Source: Brevundimonas sp. (GTDB lineage Bacteria > Pseudomonadota > Alphaproteobacteria > Caulobacterales > Caulobacteraceae). Taken from it: a DNA stretch of 64,000 nt. The stretch's first letter is position 1. Each line of letters opens with the position of its first letter. The stretch is taken from positions 1-64,000 of the forward strand of contig NZ_JAIYCP010000033.1 in NCBI RefSeq assembly GCF_027487935.1, in the 5' to 3' direction. Shown piece after piece: positions 18,895 to 27,460 of this stretch. The position numbers were made by a program, and so were the translations under genes. The notes under the pieces were generated by a model. It searched no databases and had not been told where the DNA came from. It saw nothing but the letters and a program-made list of their open reading frames with translations.

Positions 18895-19999
18895 CCGTCA
18901 GCATCCCCGCCACCGCCTCGCCGATCGCCAGCGAACTGGTCAGGCCCGGGCTTTCGATACCGAACAGCACCACCAGACCGTCGAGGCCGTGGATCTCCCG
19001 ACCATGCAGCTGGAAGTCCGGCTGCGGCTCGCCCGGACCGTGCAGCTTGGGGCGGATGCCGGCGTAGTCGGGCGTCAGCGCGCCGTCCGGCAGGCCGGGC
19101 CAGAGGCGCCGGATATAGCCCTCGAACTCCGCGGCCTTGGCGGGATCGACCGAATAGTCCTCGGCCGTGACATAGCTCAGGTCCGGCCCGAACACGGCCT
19201 GTCCGCCCAGATCCTTGCGATAGTGGGTGCCCAGGGCGCCGGGGATGGGCGGCGGATAGATCAGCCGCTCGAACGGGGCCTTGCCGGTCAGCCGGAAATA
19301 GACGCCCTTGCCGAAATGTCCGGCCGGAATGCGGTCGGCGGGGTAGCCCTCGATCCGGGCGGCGACGGCCTGTGCGGCCAGTCCGGGCGCGGTAACCAGC
19401 AGTCGGGTGGTCAGGGTCGCCCCGCCCTCCCCGCCCGCGGTGATCGTGAAGCCGCCGCCGGGCAGCGGCTCGGCCCGGTCAAACGGCGTGGAGACCACCA
19501 CCGAGCCGCCGGTGTCCTCGATCTCACCCTGCAGGGCCAGCATATAGCCGTGGCTGTCGAACACCCCGCTCTCTGTCGAGAGGATGGCGGCATGGGCATT
19601 CAGGCCGGGCTCCAGCGCCCGGGCCTGGGCACCGGTCAGATGGTCCAGTCCCTCGACGCCGTTGGCGGTGGCCTGGACGAAGATGGCCTCGATCCGCTCA
19701 ACCTCGGTCTCGTCCGTTGCCACGACCAGCTTGCCGCATTTGCGGTGGTCGACCTTGTGGCTGTCGAGAAAGGCATAGAGCGCCCGCCGCCCCTCGACGC
19801 AGAACCGCGCCCTCAGCGAACCGGTCGGATAGTAGAGACCACCGTGGATGACCTCGGAATTGCGCGAGGAGACGCCCTGGCCGATGTGGGGTTCCTTCTC
19901 CAGCACCAGCACCGACAGGCCCCGCTTCGCCAGCGCCCGCCCGCAGGCGAGGCCGACCGCGCCGGCGCCCACCACCGTCGCGTCGAAGTCGAAGCTCAT
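18887..19999 (-). CDS. FAD-dependent oxidoreductase, L-2-hydroxyglutarate oxidase-like
   Basis: A 370-residue member of the DAO superfamily that most resembles L-2-hydroxyglutarate oxidase/dehydrogenase (LhgO). Features are the FAD motif VVGAGAVGLACGRALAKRG, VLEKEPHIGQGVSSRNSEVIHGGLYYPTGS (the SSRNSEVIHGG segment is typical), ARALEPGLNA, ESGVFDSHGY, and the C-terminal FGIESPGLTSSLAIGEAV. It may clear L-2-hydroxyglutarate, a side product of 2-oxoacid metabolism, but substrate assignment is by family resemblance. Its ATG overlaps the stop of the coq10-like gene. Confidence 0.82.
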   Translation of the reverse strand: MSFDFDATVVGAGAVGLACGRALAKRGLSVLVLEKEPHIGQGVSSRNSEVIHGGLYYPTGSLRARFCVEGRRALYAFLDSHKVDHRKCGKLVVATDETEVERIEAIFVQATANGVEGLDHLTGAQARALEPGLNAHAAILSTESGVFDSHGYMLALQGEIEDTGGSVVVSTPFDRAEPLPGGGFTITAGGEGGATLTTRLLVTAPGLAAQAVAARIEGYPADRIPAGHFGKGVYFRLTGKAPFERLIYPPPIPGALGTHYRKDLGGQAVFGPDLSYVTAEDYSVDPAKAAEFEGYIRRLWPGLPDGALTPDYAGIRPKLHGPGEPQPDFQLHGREIHGLDGLVVLFGIESPGLTSSLAIGEAVAGMLTDG

Positions 20000-20451
20000 C
20001 CTTTCGGGCCGTAGAGGCTGGCGGCCCGCGCCTCGAAACAGGCCATCAGCTTGCTGACGGCGCGGTCGAAATTGGCGTGCAGCATCCCGTCCAGCAGCCG
20101 CGACTTGAAGGCGAAGTCGATCATGAACTCGACCCGCGTCCCGGCGGGATCGGGATGGAATTCCCAGCGGTTCTTCAGATGTCTGAACGGCCCGCGGATC
20201 AGGCCCACCTCGACCGTGTTCCGGTTGCGGTCATGACGGGACCAGGTCGAGAACCGTTCCCTCAGAAAGGAAAAGCCGACCGCCGCCTCGGCATCCAGAA
20301 CCGATACCCCGGGGGCCTCCTCGCGCTCGTTCCAGACACGCATCGCCGTGACCCAGGGCACGAAGTCGGGATAGGCGCGCACGTCGGCGACCAGCTCGGC
20401 CAGCTGGGCCGGCGTCCAGGGCAGGATTTTCGTGACGCGGTGGACGGCCAA
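19996..20451 (-). CDS. COQ10/RatA-type START-domain protein
   Basis: A 151-residue polyketide-cyclase/START-fold protein. Family features are the N-terminal VTKILPWTPAQLAELVADVRAYPDFVPWVTAMRVW, the middle VEVGLIRGPFRHLKNRWEF, the strand GTRVEFMIDFAFKSRLL and the C-terminal FEARAASLYG. Alphaproteobacterial members are generally regarded as ubiquinone-binding COQ10 homologues; the enterobacterial relative RatA is described as a toxin blocking 70S assembly. The position after lipA (7 bases) is conserved in many Alphaproteobacteria and favours the respiratory role. Confidence 0.85.
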   Translation of the reverse strand: MAVHRVTKILPWTPAQLAELVADVRAYPDFVPWVTAMRVWNEREEAPGVSVLDAEAAVGFSFLRERFSTWSRHDRNRNTVEVGLIRGPFRHLKNRWEFHPDPAGTRVEFMIDFAFKSRLLDGMLHANFDRAVSKLMACFEARAASLYGPKG

Positions 20452-20458
20452 GCGCGGC

Positions 20459-21421
20459 TCAGCGTCCCGTCTGCGCCAGTCGGGCCGCCCTCAGCCGGGC
20501 GAAGTCGTCGCCGGCGTGGTGGGAGCTGCGGGTCAGGGGGGAGGACGACACCATGAGGAAGCCCTTGGCGCGGGCGATGGCCTCATAGGCCTTGAACTCG
20601 TCCGGGGTGACGAACCGGTCGATGGCGGCGTGTTTGCGGGTCGGCTGCAGGTACTGGCCGATGGTGATGAAGTCGACGCCGGCCGAGCGCATGTCATCCA
20701 TCACCTGCATGACCTCTTCGCGGGTCTCGCCCAGTCCGACCATGATGCCGGACTTGGTGAACTGGTTGGGGTCGCGCTCCTTGACCATCTGCAGCAGGCG
20801 CAGGCTGTGGAAATAGCGGGCTCCGGGCCGGATCTTGAGATACAGCCGCGGCACGGTCTCGAGGTTGTGATTGAACACGTCGGGCGTGGCGTCGATCATC
20901 ACCTCGGCCGCTCCGTCCTTGCGCAGGAAGTCGGGCGTCAGGATCTCGATCGTGGTGTCCGGGGCCTGCAGGCGAATTTGCCGCACCACCTCGGCGAAAT
21001 GGGCGGCACCGCCGTCGGAGACGTCGTCCCGGTCCACGCTGGTGATGACGACGTGGTTCAGGCCCAGTTGCGCCACGGCCAGGCCGACCTTGGCCGGCTC
21101 TTCCGGATCCAGCGGCTGGGGCAGGCCCGTCTTGACGTTGCAGAAGGCGCAGGCCCGCGTGCAGGTGTCGCCCATGATCATCAGGGTGGCGTGCTTCTGG
21201 CTCCAGCACTCGCCGATATTCGGGCAGGCCGCCTCCTCGCAGACGGTGACGAGGCCCTTGTCCTTCACGATGGCTTTTGTCGCATTGTACTGACCCGAGC
21301 CTGGTGCCTTGACGCGCAGCCAGTCGGGCTTTTTCAGCACCGCCGTCTCGGGGCGGTTCTGTTTTTCAGGGTGACGCAGTTCAGCCGGCGTCTTCGTCAG
21401 GGTGTCGATCAGCGTGACCAA
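20459..21421 (-). CDS. lipA: Lipoyl synthase
   Basis: A radical-SAM enzyme that inserts two sulfurs into protein-bound octanoyl groups, making the lipoyl cofactor used by pdhB and pdhC here. The auxiliary cluster motif [13 protein letters not shown] and the radical-SAM motif [10 protein letters not shown] are intact, and the C-terminal serine motif appears as [13 protein letters not shown] start at TTG 21421, giving [25 protein letters not shown], because this matches the family N-terminus and gives 320 residues. GTG 21499 is a longer alternative with no recognisable sequence. It heads the cluster with coq10, the FAD oxidoreductase and two acetyltransferases. Confidence 0.95.
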   Translation of the reverse strand: MVTLIDTLTKTPAELRHPEKQNRPETAVLKKPDWLRVKAPGSGQYNATKAIVKDKGLVTVCEEAACPNIGECWSQKHATLMIMGDTCTRACAFCNVKTGLPQPLDPEEPAKVGLAVAQLGLNHVVITSVDRDDVSDGGAAHFAEVVRQIRLQAPDTTIEILTPDFLRKDGAAEVMIDATPDVFNHNLETVPRLYLKIRPGARYFHSLRLLQMVKERDPNQFTKSGIMVGLGETREEVMQVMDDMRSAGVDFITIGQYLQPTRKHAAIDRFVTPDEFKAYEAIARAKGFLMVSSSPLTRSSHHAGDDFARLRAARLAQTGR

Positions 21422-21559
21422 GGCGTCGCGGGCTCCGGGCTGTGCGATGCCGCTATGTCGGCCTTCCGCGGGGCTAAGGCAAGGCGGGCCGGTTCTCACG
21501 CCCGGTAACGCACCTTTTCAACGCGTCGCGGTGCCCCTAGTCTGGTGGGAGCAGAACAA

Positions 21560-21580
21560 GGATGCGGAACAACCGCATCC
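21560..21580 (+). promoter_or_regulatory. Leader hairpin just upstream of the ribosome site
   Basis: GGATGCGG (21560-21567) and its perfect complement (21573-21580) enclose the loop AACAA, five bases before the GGAGG (21585-21589) of the acyl-activating enzyme gene. In the mRNA it would stand next to the ribosome site, so it could affect translation or mRNA stability. Evidence is structural only. Confidence 0.35.
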
Positions 21581-21589
21581 GCACGGAGG

Positions 21590-23149
21590 ATGGACTTGCG
21601 CGTACCCCTGGACCCCCGTCACGTCGAGGAAACGGTCTTTGACGCCCTCATCTCCGCCCGGGAGAAATTTGGCGACAAGGAGATTCTCGAGGACATCGAC
21701 CGGAATCCCCTGACCTACACCGGACTCATCCGGGCCGCTTTCGTACTGGGCCGCAAGATCGCGGAAATGACCCAGCCGGGCGAGCGGGTCGGCATCCTCC
21801 TGCCGTCCAGTTCCGGCGTGGTGGTGACCTATTTCGGGCTTCATGCCCACGGCCGTGTGCCGGTGATGCTCAACTTCACCTCGGGCGTCAGCAACATCAA
21901 GGCGGCCATCAAGGCGGCCGGGCTGAAAAAGATCCTGTCGGCCAAGCGATTCATCAACCAGGCCAAGCTCGAGGACCTCATGGAGGAACTGGGCAAGGTG
22001 GCGGAGATCGTCTGGCTGGATGACGTCCGCAAAACCATCGGCCTGCAGGACAAGCTGTATGGACTGATGGCCGGCATGATGCCGAGGAAGTTCCGGGTGA
22101 AGACCGATCCGCACTCTACCGGGGTGATCCTGTTCACCTCAGGCAGTTTCGGTACGCCCAAGGGCGTGGTGCTGAGCCAGTGGAACCTGGTCGCCAACGT
22201 CCGGCAGGGGTCCCAGTTCATCGAGCTGAAGCCGGAATGGGTGATGTTCAACCCCCTGCCGACCTTCCATTGCTTCGGCCTGACCGGCGGCATCCTGCTG
22301 CCGCTGCTGAACGGCATGAAGGCCTTCCAGTATCCGTCGCCCCTGCATGCCAAACAGATCGTGGAACTGCTGCCCGAGGTGAAGGCCTCGATCCTGTTCG
22401 CGACCGATACCTTCCTGAACCAGTACGCCCGCGTTGCGTCGCCGGACGATTTCGACACGCTCGAATTCGTGGTGGCGGGAGCGGAACGGGTCCGGCCCGA
22501 AACCCACCATCTGTTCAACACCCGCTTCCATGGCCTCAAACTGCTCGAAGGCTATGGCGCGACCGAGGCTGCGCCGATCGTGGCCATCAACCACCCCGAC
22601 CGCAATCGGCCGGGCACGGTCGGCCAGATGATCCCCGGCATGGAGTGGCGGCTTGATCCGGTCGAGGGCATCCCGGAAGGCGGGCGGCTCTTCCTGCGCG
22701 GGCCGAACGTGATGCAGGGATATCTGTCGCCGGATGATCCCGAGGTTGTCGAACCCCTGGCCGGCGGCTGGCACGACACGGGCGACATCGTCGACATCGA
22801 CAAGGACGGCTATGTCTCGATCCTCGGCCGCATGAAGCGGTTCGCCAAGATCGGCGGCGAGATGGTCTCACTGACCGCCGTGGAAGGCCTTGCGAGCGCG
22901 GTCTGGCCAGAAGCGCGGCATGCCGTGGTCTCCATCCCCGACCCCCGCAAGGGCGAGAAGCTGGTGCTGGTCACGGACCGGCGCGATGCAGACGTCGGCC
23001 GCCTGGCCGAGTGGGCCCGCAACCATGGGGCACCCGAACTGGCCGTGCCCAAGAAGATCGTGCACGTCGCCGAGGTCCCTGTGCTGGGCACGGGAAAGAC
23101 CGATTATGTGCGGATCCAGAAGATGGCGGAGCTCGACAAGGCCGCCTGA
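21590..23149 (+). CDS. AMP-binding acyl-CoA/acyl-ACP synthetase
   Basis: An adenylate-forming enzyme of about 520 residues that activates a fatty or other carboxylic acid. Motifs are the P-loop LFTSGSFGTPKGVVLSQ, LEGYGATEAAP, WHDTGDIVDIDKDGYVSILGR, and the catalytic lysine region VPVLGTGKTDY. Similarity is strongest to the acyl-ACP synthetase half of Aas, without the acyltransferase domain, so phospholipid or fatty-acid recycling is likely. Start: GGAGG lies directly against ATG 21590, whereas TTG 21596 is six bases from it and is probably the real initiation codon. It is divergent from lipA. Confidence 0.87.
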   Translation: MDLRVPLDPRHVEETVFDALISAREKFGDKEILEDIDRNPLTYTGLIRAAFVLGRKIAEMTQPGERVGILLPSSSGVVVTYFGLHAHGRVPVMLNFTSGVSNIKAAIKAAGLKKILSAKRFINQAKLEDLMEELGKVAEIVWLDDVRKTIGLQDKLYGLMAGMMPRKFRVKTDPHSTGVILFTSGSFGTPKGVVLSQWNLVANVRQGSQFIELKPEWVMFNPLPTFHCFGLTGGILLPLLNGMKAFQYPSPLHAKQIVELLPEVKASILFATDTFLNQYARVASPDDFDTLEFVVAGAERVRPETHHLFNTRFHGLKLLEGYGATEAAPIVAINHPDRNRPGTVGQMIPGMEWRLDPVEGIPEGGRLFLRGPNVMQGYLSPDDPEVVEPLAGGWHDTGDIVDIDKDGYVSILGRMKRFAKIGGEMVSLTAVEGLASAVWPEARHAVVSIPDPRKGEKLVLVTDRRDADVGRLAEWARNHGAPELAVPKKIVHVAEVPVLGTGKTDYVRIQKMAELDKAA

Positions 23150-23182
23150 CCCGGCACCCTCCCGGGGGAAACAGCGGTCGTT

Positions 23183-23707
23183 TCAGCGCGGCGAGGGTCC
23201 CGCGCGCGGCACGGCTGCGTGGTCGTCGTCCATCTGCAGTCCCCGACCTGTCCGCGGACCGATCGGACAGACCCGGTCATAGAAGGCCGCATCCGCCGGC
23301 ACCGTCTCGCCATGCGACAGGCGGAACCGGTGCTCGACGACCATGGCCTGCTGCTCGATGTTCAACCGATGCCAGTCGCAGGCGTTGCCGACCGGATAGC
23401 AATAGGAATCCGGGCGATCGCCCGCCCGGATCTTGCCGACCAGCAGATTGATCCCCTGCCGGGCCTGCCAGACGTGGGTCAGTTCGTGAACCAGCAGGGC
23501 CTGCAGGTGCAGGGGGGCCTCTGCGAGGTCGGATGGCAGGCTATGCTTCGGCCAGACGATCCAGTCACGCCCGAACCAGCGACCCGGCACGAAGGCGCGG
23601 GTGAAGGGCCAGGGCGCGGGCAGGAAGCGGATGGAGGAGAGCGCAAGGGAGTCCCCGAAGACCTCCGCGGCCAGGCTCCGCTCGGCGTCGGTCAGTCGCC
23701 GGATCAC
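23183..23707 (-). CDS. HELTH-motif protein ('vgr-related', putative zinc metalloprotease fold)
   Basis: A 174-residue protein with no signal peptide. It carries HELTHVWQ at residues 74-81, the zinc-binding HExxH pattern, after a conserved FVPGRWFGRDWIVWP segment. RLNIEQQAMVVE lies further on, where a third ligand (Glu) could sit. It resembles Caulobacterales proteins annotated 'vgr related', and the HELTHVWQ context recalls DUF4157/eCIS-core domains. The function is unknown. I start at GTG 23707, which overlaps the TGA of the upstream D,D-carboxypeptidase gene (GTGA), rather than at the longer frame reaching 23752. Confidence 0.75.
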   Translation of the reverse strand: MIRRLTDAERSLAAEVFGDSLALSSIRFLPAPWPFTRAFVPGRWFGRDWIVWPKHSLPSDLAEAPLHLQALLVHELTHVWQARQGINLLVGKIRAGDRPDSYCYPVGNACDWHRLNIEQQAMVVEHRFRLSHGETVPADAAFYDRVCPIGPRTGRGLQMDDDHAAVPRAGPSPR

Positions 23708-24582
23708 GTCGGCGGCGGCGGGCCGGTATAGCCGCCGGCCGGGCTCACCCACTCCCAGTGCCAGGGCTCGAACGCATAGGGGACGAAGCCGAACCGCCCG
23801 GCGTTTCTGACCAGCCAGCGATAGGTCGCGCCCCGGCTCATATGCAGGCGGCTGGCCGGTGACGTGTTGTCGACCCCAAGGCCGGCAGCCTGGCCGACAT
23901 AAAGATCAACCGCCGTCCCGGTCCGGTGGGGCGAACAGACCGCACGCCGCAGACCGTCGCAATTGCCGGCGGCCGCACACCGCGCGGCATCGGCCTCGGG
24001 GTCCCGGAAGCCGGAAAAAATCTGCAGCAGTTCCGGATCATTGGCGATCTCGGGGACCTCCGCGCGGGCCGCAGCGACCATTCTGCGATAGGCCTCCAGG
24101 ACGTCGCGGCGCAGGAGCCGGGTCAGCCGGTCGGCATGCTCCTCGGACTCGACCAGATAGCCCAGCTGGTAAAGCGGCGGCGGCTCCGGACAGGGTTCTT
24201 CGCGAACCCGCGCCATGATGAAGGGGCGCCGCTCCTGCCAGAGGCCGCGGAAGGTCTGGAAGGTGGCCTGGTCGAAGATTCCGCTCGAGGGCAGCTGATG
24301 GGCGGTCTGGAATTCGGCAAGGAGGCGGGCGAAGGTCGGCGAACTGGCAGAACACACCGTGCCCAGCTCCTGCTGGATCAGCGGGACATAGGTCTCCCAG
24401 CCCCATTCGGCCGAGCCGAACGGAGCCCATTCCAGCGAATGCAGCGAGATGCCGTTGGCGAGGGCGGGGCCGCCCCAGTCCTCGATCTGGCTGTTGCACG
24501 GTTCGGCCTGCGCCTTCGCCGGACCGGCGACGAGGATGTTCGCAAGGGCGATGACCAGCAGCAGGAACAGACGCATCGGCAT
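23704..24582 (-). CDS. Secreted D,D-carboxypeptidase-like protein (M15B/VanY family)
   Basis: A 292-residue exported protein. It has a signal peptide (MRLFLLLVIALANILVAGPAKAQA), a peptidoglycan-binding-like region around ARLLAEFQTAHQLPSSGIFDQATFQTF, and a C-terminal VanY/M15 peptidase domain with SPHRTGTAVDLYVG (zinc His and Asp) and EPWHWEWVSP (catalytic Glu and zinc His). It probably trims D-alanyl-D-alanine ends or crosslinks of peptidoglycan in the periplasm. It is coupled to the HELTH protein gene downstream and divergent from the transporter gene. Two ATGs (24582 and 24576) are equally possible starts. Confidence 0.85.
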   Translation of the reverse strand: MPMRLFLLLVIALANILVAGPAKAQAEPCNSQIEDWGGPALANGISLHSLEWAPFGSAEWGWETYVPLIQQELGTVCSASSPTFARLLAEFQTAHQLPSSGIFDQATFQTFRGLWQERRPFIMARVREEPCPEPPPLYQLGYLVESEEHADRLTRLLRRDVLEAYRRMVAAARAEVPEIANDPELLQIFSGFRDPEADAARCAAAGNCDGLRRAVCSPHRTGTAVDLYVGQAAGLGVDNTSPASRLHMSRGATYRWLVRNAGRFGFVPYAFEPWHWEWVSPAGGYTGPPPPT

Positions 24583-24723
24583 GGCGGAAACTGACCCCAC
24601 CTCTGTGTCCGCCGCAAGGCCCTTTCCGAGGGGCCGGAACGCGGGGTGACGGCTCGCGTCAGGCGCGCAAAGACGGCATGGTGATGCGACGGCCGACTCA
24701 GGGCCGAACCGCCGGACTCGATC

Positions 24724-26112
24724 ATGACCGACGCCGCCCCGACTGCTCCCGCCGCCGCCGTTCCGGCACGCCGATCCAACGCCATCCTTGCCGCCTTCTC
24801 GGGCCCCTGCCTGCCACTGGCAGCCTTCGGCGTCGCCCTGCCGGTGACCCTGCCGGAGTTCTACGCCACCTATGTCGGTCTGGAGCTCGGCGTGGTCGCC
24901 GCCGTCTTCATGATCGTGCGGCTGATCGACATCGCCTTCGACCCCTTCATCGGCTGGGGCATGGACAAGACCCGGACCCGGTGGGGGCGTTATCGGCCCT
25001 GGATGGCGATCTCGACGCCGATCCTGATGCTGTCGGCCCTGATGATGTTCGTGCTGGTCCAGCCGGGCGCCGGCGCGGCCTATCTCTTCGGCTGGTTGCT
25101 GGTCCTCTATCTCGGCTTCTCCATAGGGACCCTGGGCCAGCTGGGCTGGGCCTCGGTTCTGGCTCCGCAATACGACCAGCGCAGCCGCGTCTATGGCTGG
25201 TGGCAGGTGTTCAACATCATCGGGGTGATCCTGATCCTGATCCTGCCGACCGTGGTGGTGAAGACCGGCCTCGGCGACTATGCCGCCGGCGTGCGCATCA
25301 TGGGCTGGGCCATCATGATCGCCCTGCCGGTCACCATCGGCCTGGCCATGTTCGTGGTGCCCGAGCCCGTCAATGCCGGGGCCACACCGCACGGCGGGCC
25401 GAAGGCCTACCTCGGCCTTTTCGGCAAGAAGACCGTGCGCAAGCTGCTGTTCGCCGACCTGCTGCTGGGCGTGGCCCCGGGGATTACCGGCTCGCTGCTG
25501 TTCTTCTTCTTCGGGCAGATCAAGGGCTACGACCACACCGAGGCCTCGCTGTTCATGCTGTTCTATTTCGTCGCCGGACTGGTCGGGGCACCCTTCTGGG
25601 CCTGGCTGGCGACGAAGATCGGCAAGGACAGGGCGCTGGCAACGGCCAGTCTTGTTTTCGCGGTCTTCTACATCGGCGCGACCCTGGTCCCGGGCGGGAA
25701 TTTCGCCCTGACCGCGACGGCCATGTTCATCGCGGGCCTGCCCTATGCCGCCGGCCTGTTCCTGCTGCGGGCCATGATGGCCGATGCGGGCGACGAGATC
25801 CGGCTGGAGACGGGCGTGGACCGGACCGGCCTGATGTTCTCCATCCTCTCGGCCACGACCAAGATCGGCCATGTCGTGGCCCTGATCCCCTATCTGATCC
25901 TCCAGGCCGTCGGCTTCCGTGCGATTCCGGGGGTTGAGGGCAACAGCGAGATGTCGCTGCTGACGCTGCAGATCCTCTTCATCCTCGTCCCCGGCCTGCT
26001 GCTGGCGGCGGCGGCCCTGGTGCTGAGGGGCTATCCGCTGACGCCGGCGCGGCACGATGAAATCCGCAAGGCGCTGGAAGAGCGCGACGGCACGGCGACG
26101 GCCTCTGCATGA
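24724..26112 (+). CDS. MFS transporter, GPH (MelB-like) sugar:cation symporter family
   Basis: A 462-residue inner-membrane carrier with about 12 hydrophobic segments. MelB-type hallmarks are RLIDIAFDPFIGWGMDKTRTRWGRYRPWM after the second membrane segment, the central YDQRSRVYGWWQVFNIIG, and a MMADAGDEIRLETGVDRTGLMFSI loop. Family members import glycosides, pentosides or hexuronides with Na+ or H+; the substrate here cannot be deduced, and no sugar catabolic genes are near. Its end overlaps the mazG start by four bases. Confidence 0.87.
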   Translation: MTDAAPTAPAAAVPARRSNAILAAFSGPCLPLAAFGVALPVTLPEFYATYVGLELGVVAAVFMIVRLIDIAFDPFIGWGMDKTRTRWGRYRPWMAISTPILMLSALMMFVLVQPGAGAAYLFGWLLVLYLGFSIGTLGQLGWASVLAPQYDQRSRVYGWWQVFNIIGVILILILPTVVVKTGLGDYAAGVRIMGWAIMIALPVTIGLAMFVVPEPVNAGATPHGGPKAYLGLFGKKTVRKLLFADLLLGVAPGITGSLLFFFFGQIKGYDHTEASLFMLFYFVAGLVGAPFWAWLATKIGKDRALATASLVFAVFYIGATLVPGGNFALTATAMFIAGLPYAAGLFLLRAMMADAGDEIRLETGVDRTGLMFSILSATTKIGHVVALIPYLILQAVGFRAIPGVEGNSEMSLLTLQILFILVPGLLLAAAALVLRGYPLTPARHDEIRKALEERDGTATASA

Positions 26113-26900
26113 CGCCCATCGACCGCCTGATCGGGATCATGGCCCGGCTGCGCGACCCGGTGGGCGGCTGTCCGTGGGATGTGGAGCAGACCTTCGCCAC
26201 CATTGCCCCCTATACGATCGAGGAGGCCTATGAGGTCGCCGACGCGATCCAACGCGGCGACATGGACGAGCTGAAGTCCGAACTGGGCGACCTGCTGTTC
26301 CAGACCGTCTTCCACGCCCGCATGGCCGAGGAACAGGGACTGTTCGTCTTCGACGATGTCGCCAATGCCATCGCCGACAAGCTGGAGCGGCGGCATCCGC
26401 ATGTCTTCGGAGACGAGACGGCGAAGCCGGACGGCGCGGCCCAGAAGGCGCGCTGGGAGGACATCAAGGCCGCTGAACGGGTGGCGAAAGCCCAGCATGG
26501 GGTGCTCGACGACGTCCCCGTCGGCCTGCCCGCCCTGGCCCGCGCCGCCAAACTGACCAAACGCGCCGCCCGCGTCGGCTTCGACTGGCCCTCCACCGAC
26601 GAGGTCTTCGACAAGCTGCACGAGGAGGTCGCCGAACTCCGCGTCGAGATCGCGGCCGGGGACCTGGACAAGGCCCGCGATGAGGTCGGCGACCTGCTGT
26701 TCGTGGTCGCCAATCTGGCGCGGAAGCTGGGGGTGGAGCCGGAGGATGCGCTCCGCGGAGCGAACGCGAAATTCGTGCGGCGGTTCGGCTTTATCGAAGC
26801 CGAGCTGGCGAAGGACGGGCGGGGGCCAGAGCAGAGCGATCTCGCCGAGATGGACGGGCTGTGGGACGCGGCGAAGGCGGCGGAGCGCGGCGGCGGCTGA
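26109..26900 (+). CDS. mazG: Nucleoside triphosphate pyrophosphohydrolase MazG
   Basis: Hydrolyses NTPs and dNTPs to the monophosphate and pyrophosphate, cleaning the nucleotide pool. The 263-residue protein has two MazG domains: the first begins with PVGGCPWDVEQTFATIAPYTIEEAYEVADAI and has ELKSELGDLLFQ, the second has KLHEEVAELRVEI and ARDEVGDLLFVVAN. The EExxE-like metal motifs are present in both. The ATG overlaps the transporter stop (ATGA). It is followed by a CCCACC/GGTGGG hairpin at 26903-26921 without a T tract. Confidence 0.95.
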   Translation: MTPIDRLIGIMARLRDPVGGCPWDVEQTFATIAPYTIEEAYEVADAIQRGDMDELKSELGDLLFQTVFHARMAEEQGLFVFDDVANAIADKLERRHPHVFGDETAKPDGAAQKARWEDIKAAERVAKAQHGVLDDVPVGLPALARAAKLTKRAARVGFDWPSTDEVFDKLHEEVAELRVEIAAGDLDKARDEVGDLLFVVANLARKLGVEPEDALRGANAKFVRRFGFIEAELAKDGRGPEQSDLAEMDGLWDAAKAAERGGG

Positions 26901-26981
26901 TACCCACCATCACAAGGTGGGGCGGTGACGAAATAACCGTTTAGATTGTATATCGTAGACACTCATAGAATGCGCACTTAC

Positions 26982-27042
26982 CGTCTCCTCCCTGTGGCGA
27001 AGCCATGGGGAGGGGGACCATGCGAAGCATGGTGGAGGGGTG
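26982..27042. repeat. Palindromic element copy A5, left flank of DUF559 gene
   Basis: Begins GTCTCCTCCC and ends GGTGGAGGGGTG. It has the same two-hairpin build as the copies in pdhB and pdhC. Its last bases supply the GTG that opens the DUF559 frame. Before it, 26930-26980 is notably AT-rich for this genome. Confidence 0.8.
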
Positions 27043-27396
27043 ACAGCGCTCCTGACAGTCGAGAGGGCCCGCGAGCTCCGCCGGCGCATGACGCCGCCGG
27101 AACTGCGATTATGGGCCTGTCTGCGCGGCAAGCGGCTGGCGGGACTGAAGTTCCGTCGCCAGCATCCGATCGGCCCCTATGTCCTCGACTTCTACTGCGC
27201 CTCAGCGAAGCTGGCGATCGAGGTGGATGGACGGGGTCACGAGCGACCGGATCGCATCGCCCATGACCGACGGCGGACAGTATGGCTGCGGGAGCGGAAC
27301 ATCCGGGTTATCCGGCTCGCAGCGGAGAGCGTGAGGACGGAGCTCGACGGGGTCCTCGACTTCATCGCGCGCATCGCCCGGGAGCGGTGCGGCTGA
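27040..27396 (+). CDS. DUF559 domain-containing protein (PD-(D/E)XK/Vsr-like nuclease fold)
   Basis: A 118-residue protein of the DUF559 family, related to very short patch repair endonucleases. Conserved pieces are ARELRRRMTPPELRLWACLRG, LAGLKFRRQHPIGPYVLDFYC and LAIEVDGRGH. The Asp of LDF and Glu/Asp of EVDG fit the catalytic core. No substrate or biological role is established. GTG 27040 overlaps the flanking repeat; ATG 27088 is an alternative but would cut the family N-terminus. The gene sits exactly between two inverted copies of a palindromic element, which suggests it may have moved as a unit. Confidence 0.82.
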   Translation: MTALLTVERARELRRRMTPPELRLWACLRGKRLAGLKFRRQHPIGPYVLDFYCASAKLAIEVDGRGHERPDRIAHDRRRTVWLRERNIRVIRLAAESVRTELDGVLDFIARIARERCG

Positions 27397-27397
27397 T

Positions 27398-27459
27398 ACC
27401 CCTCCACCATCCTTCGGATGGTCCCCCTCCCCATTCGCTTCGCGAACGGGGAGGAGACA
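27398..27459. repeat. Palindromic element copy A6, right flank of DUF559 gene
   Basis: Inverted counterpart of the copy at 26982-27042, and highly similar to it when reverse-complemented. It begins ACCCCTCCACC and ends GGGGAGGAGAC, with an ACCATCC-TTC-GGATGGT hairpin and a second stem around TTCGC-TTC-GCGAA. It lies one base after the DUF559 stop codon and one base before the hflX stop codon. Confidence 0.8.
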
Positions 27460-27460
27460 G

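Noticed and set aside
23704..26055. A 783-codon frame that would fuse new sequence to the M15 peptidase
   Set aside because: The extra 490 residues are antisense to the transporter gene and precede an obvious signal peptide, so the gene starts at 24582.
26901..27460. Insertion sequence or transposase around the DUF559 gene
   Set aside because: There is no transposase motif and no target-site duplication that I could identify; only the flanking palindromic repeats are real, so the region is reported as repeats plus a DUF559 gene.
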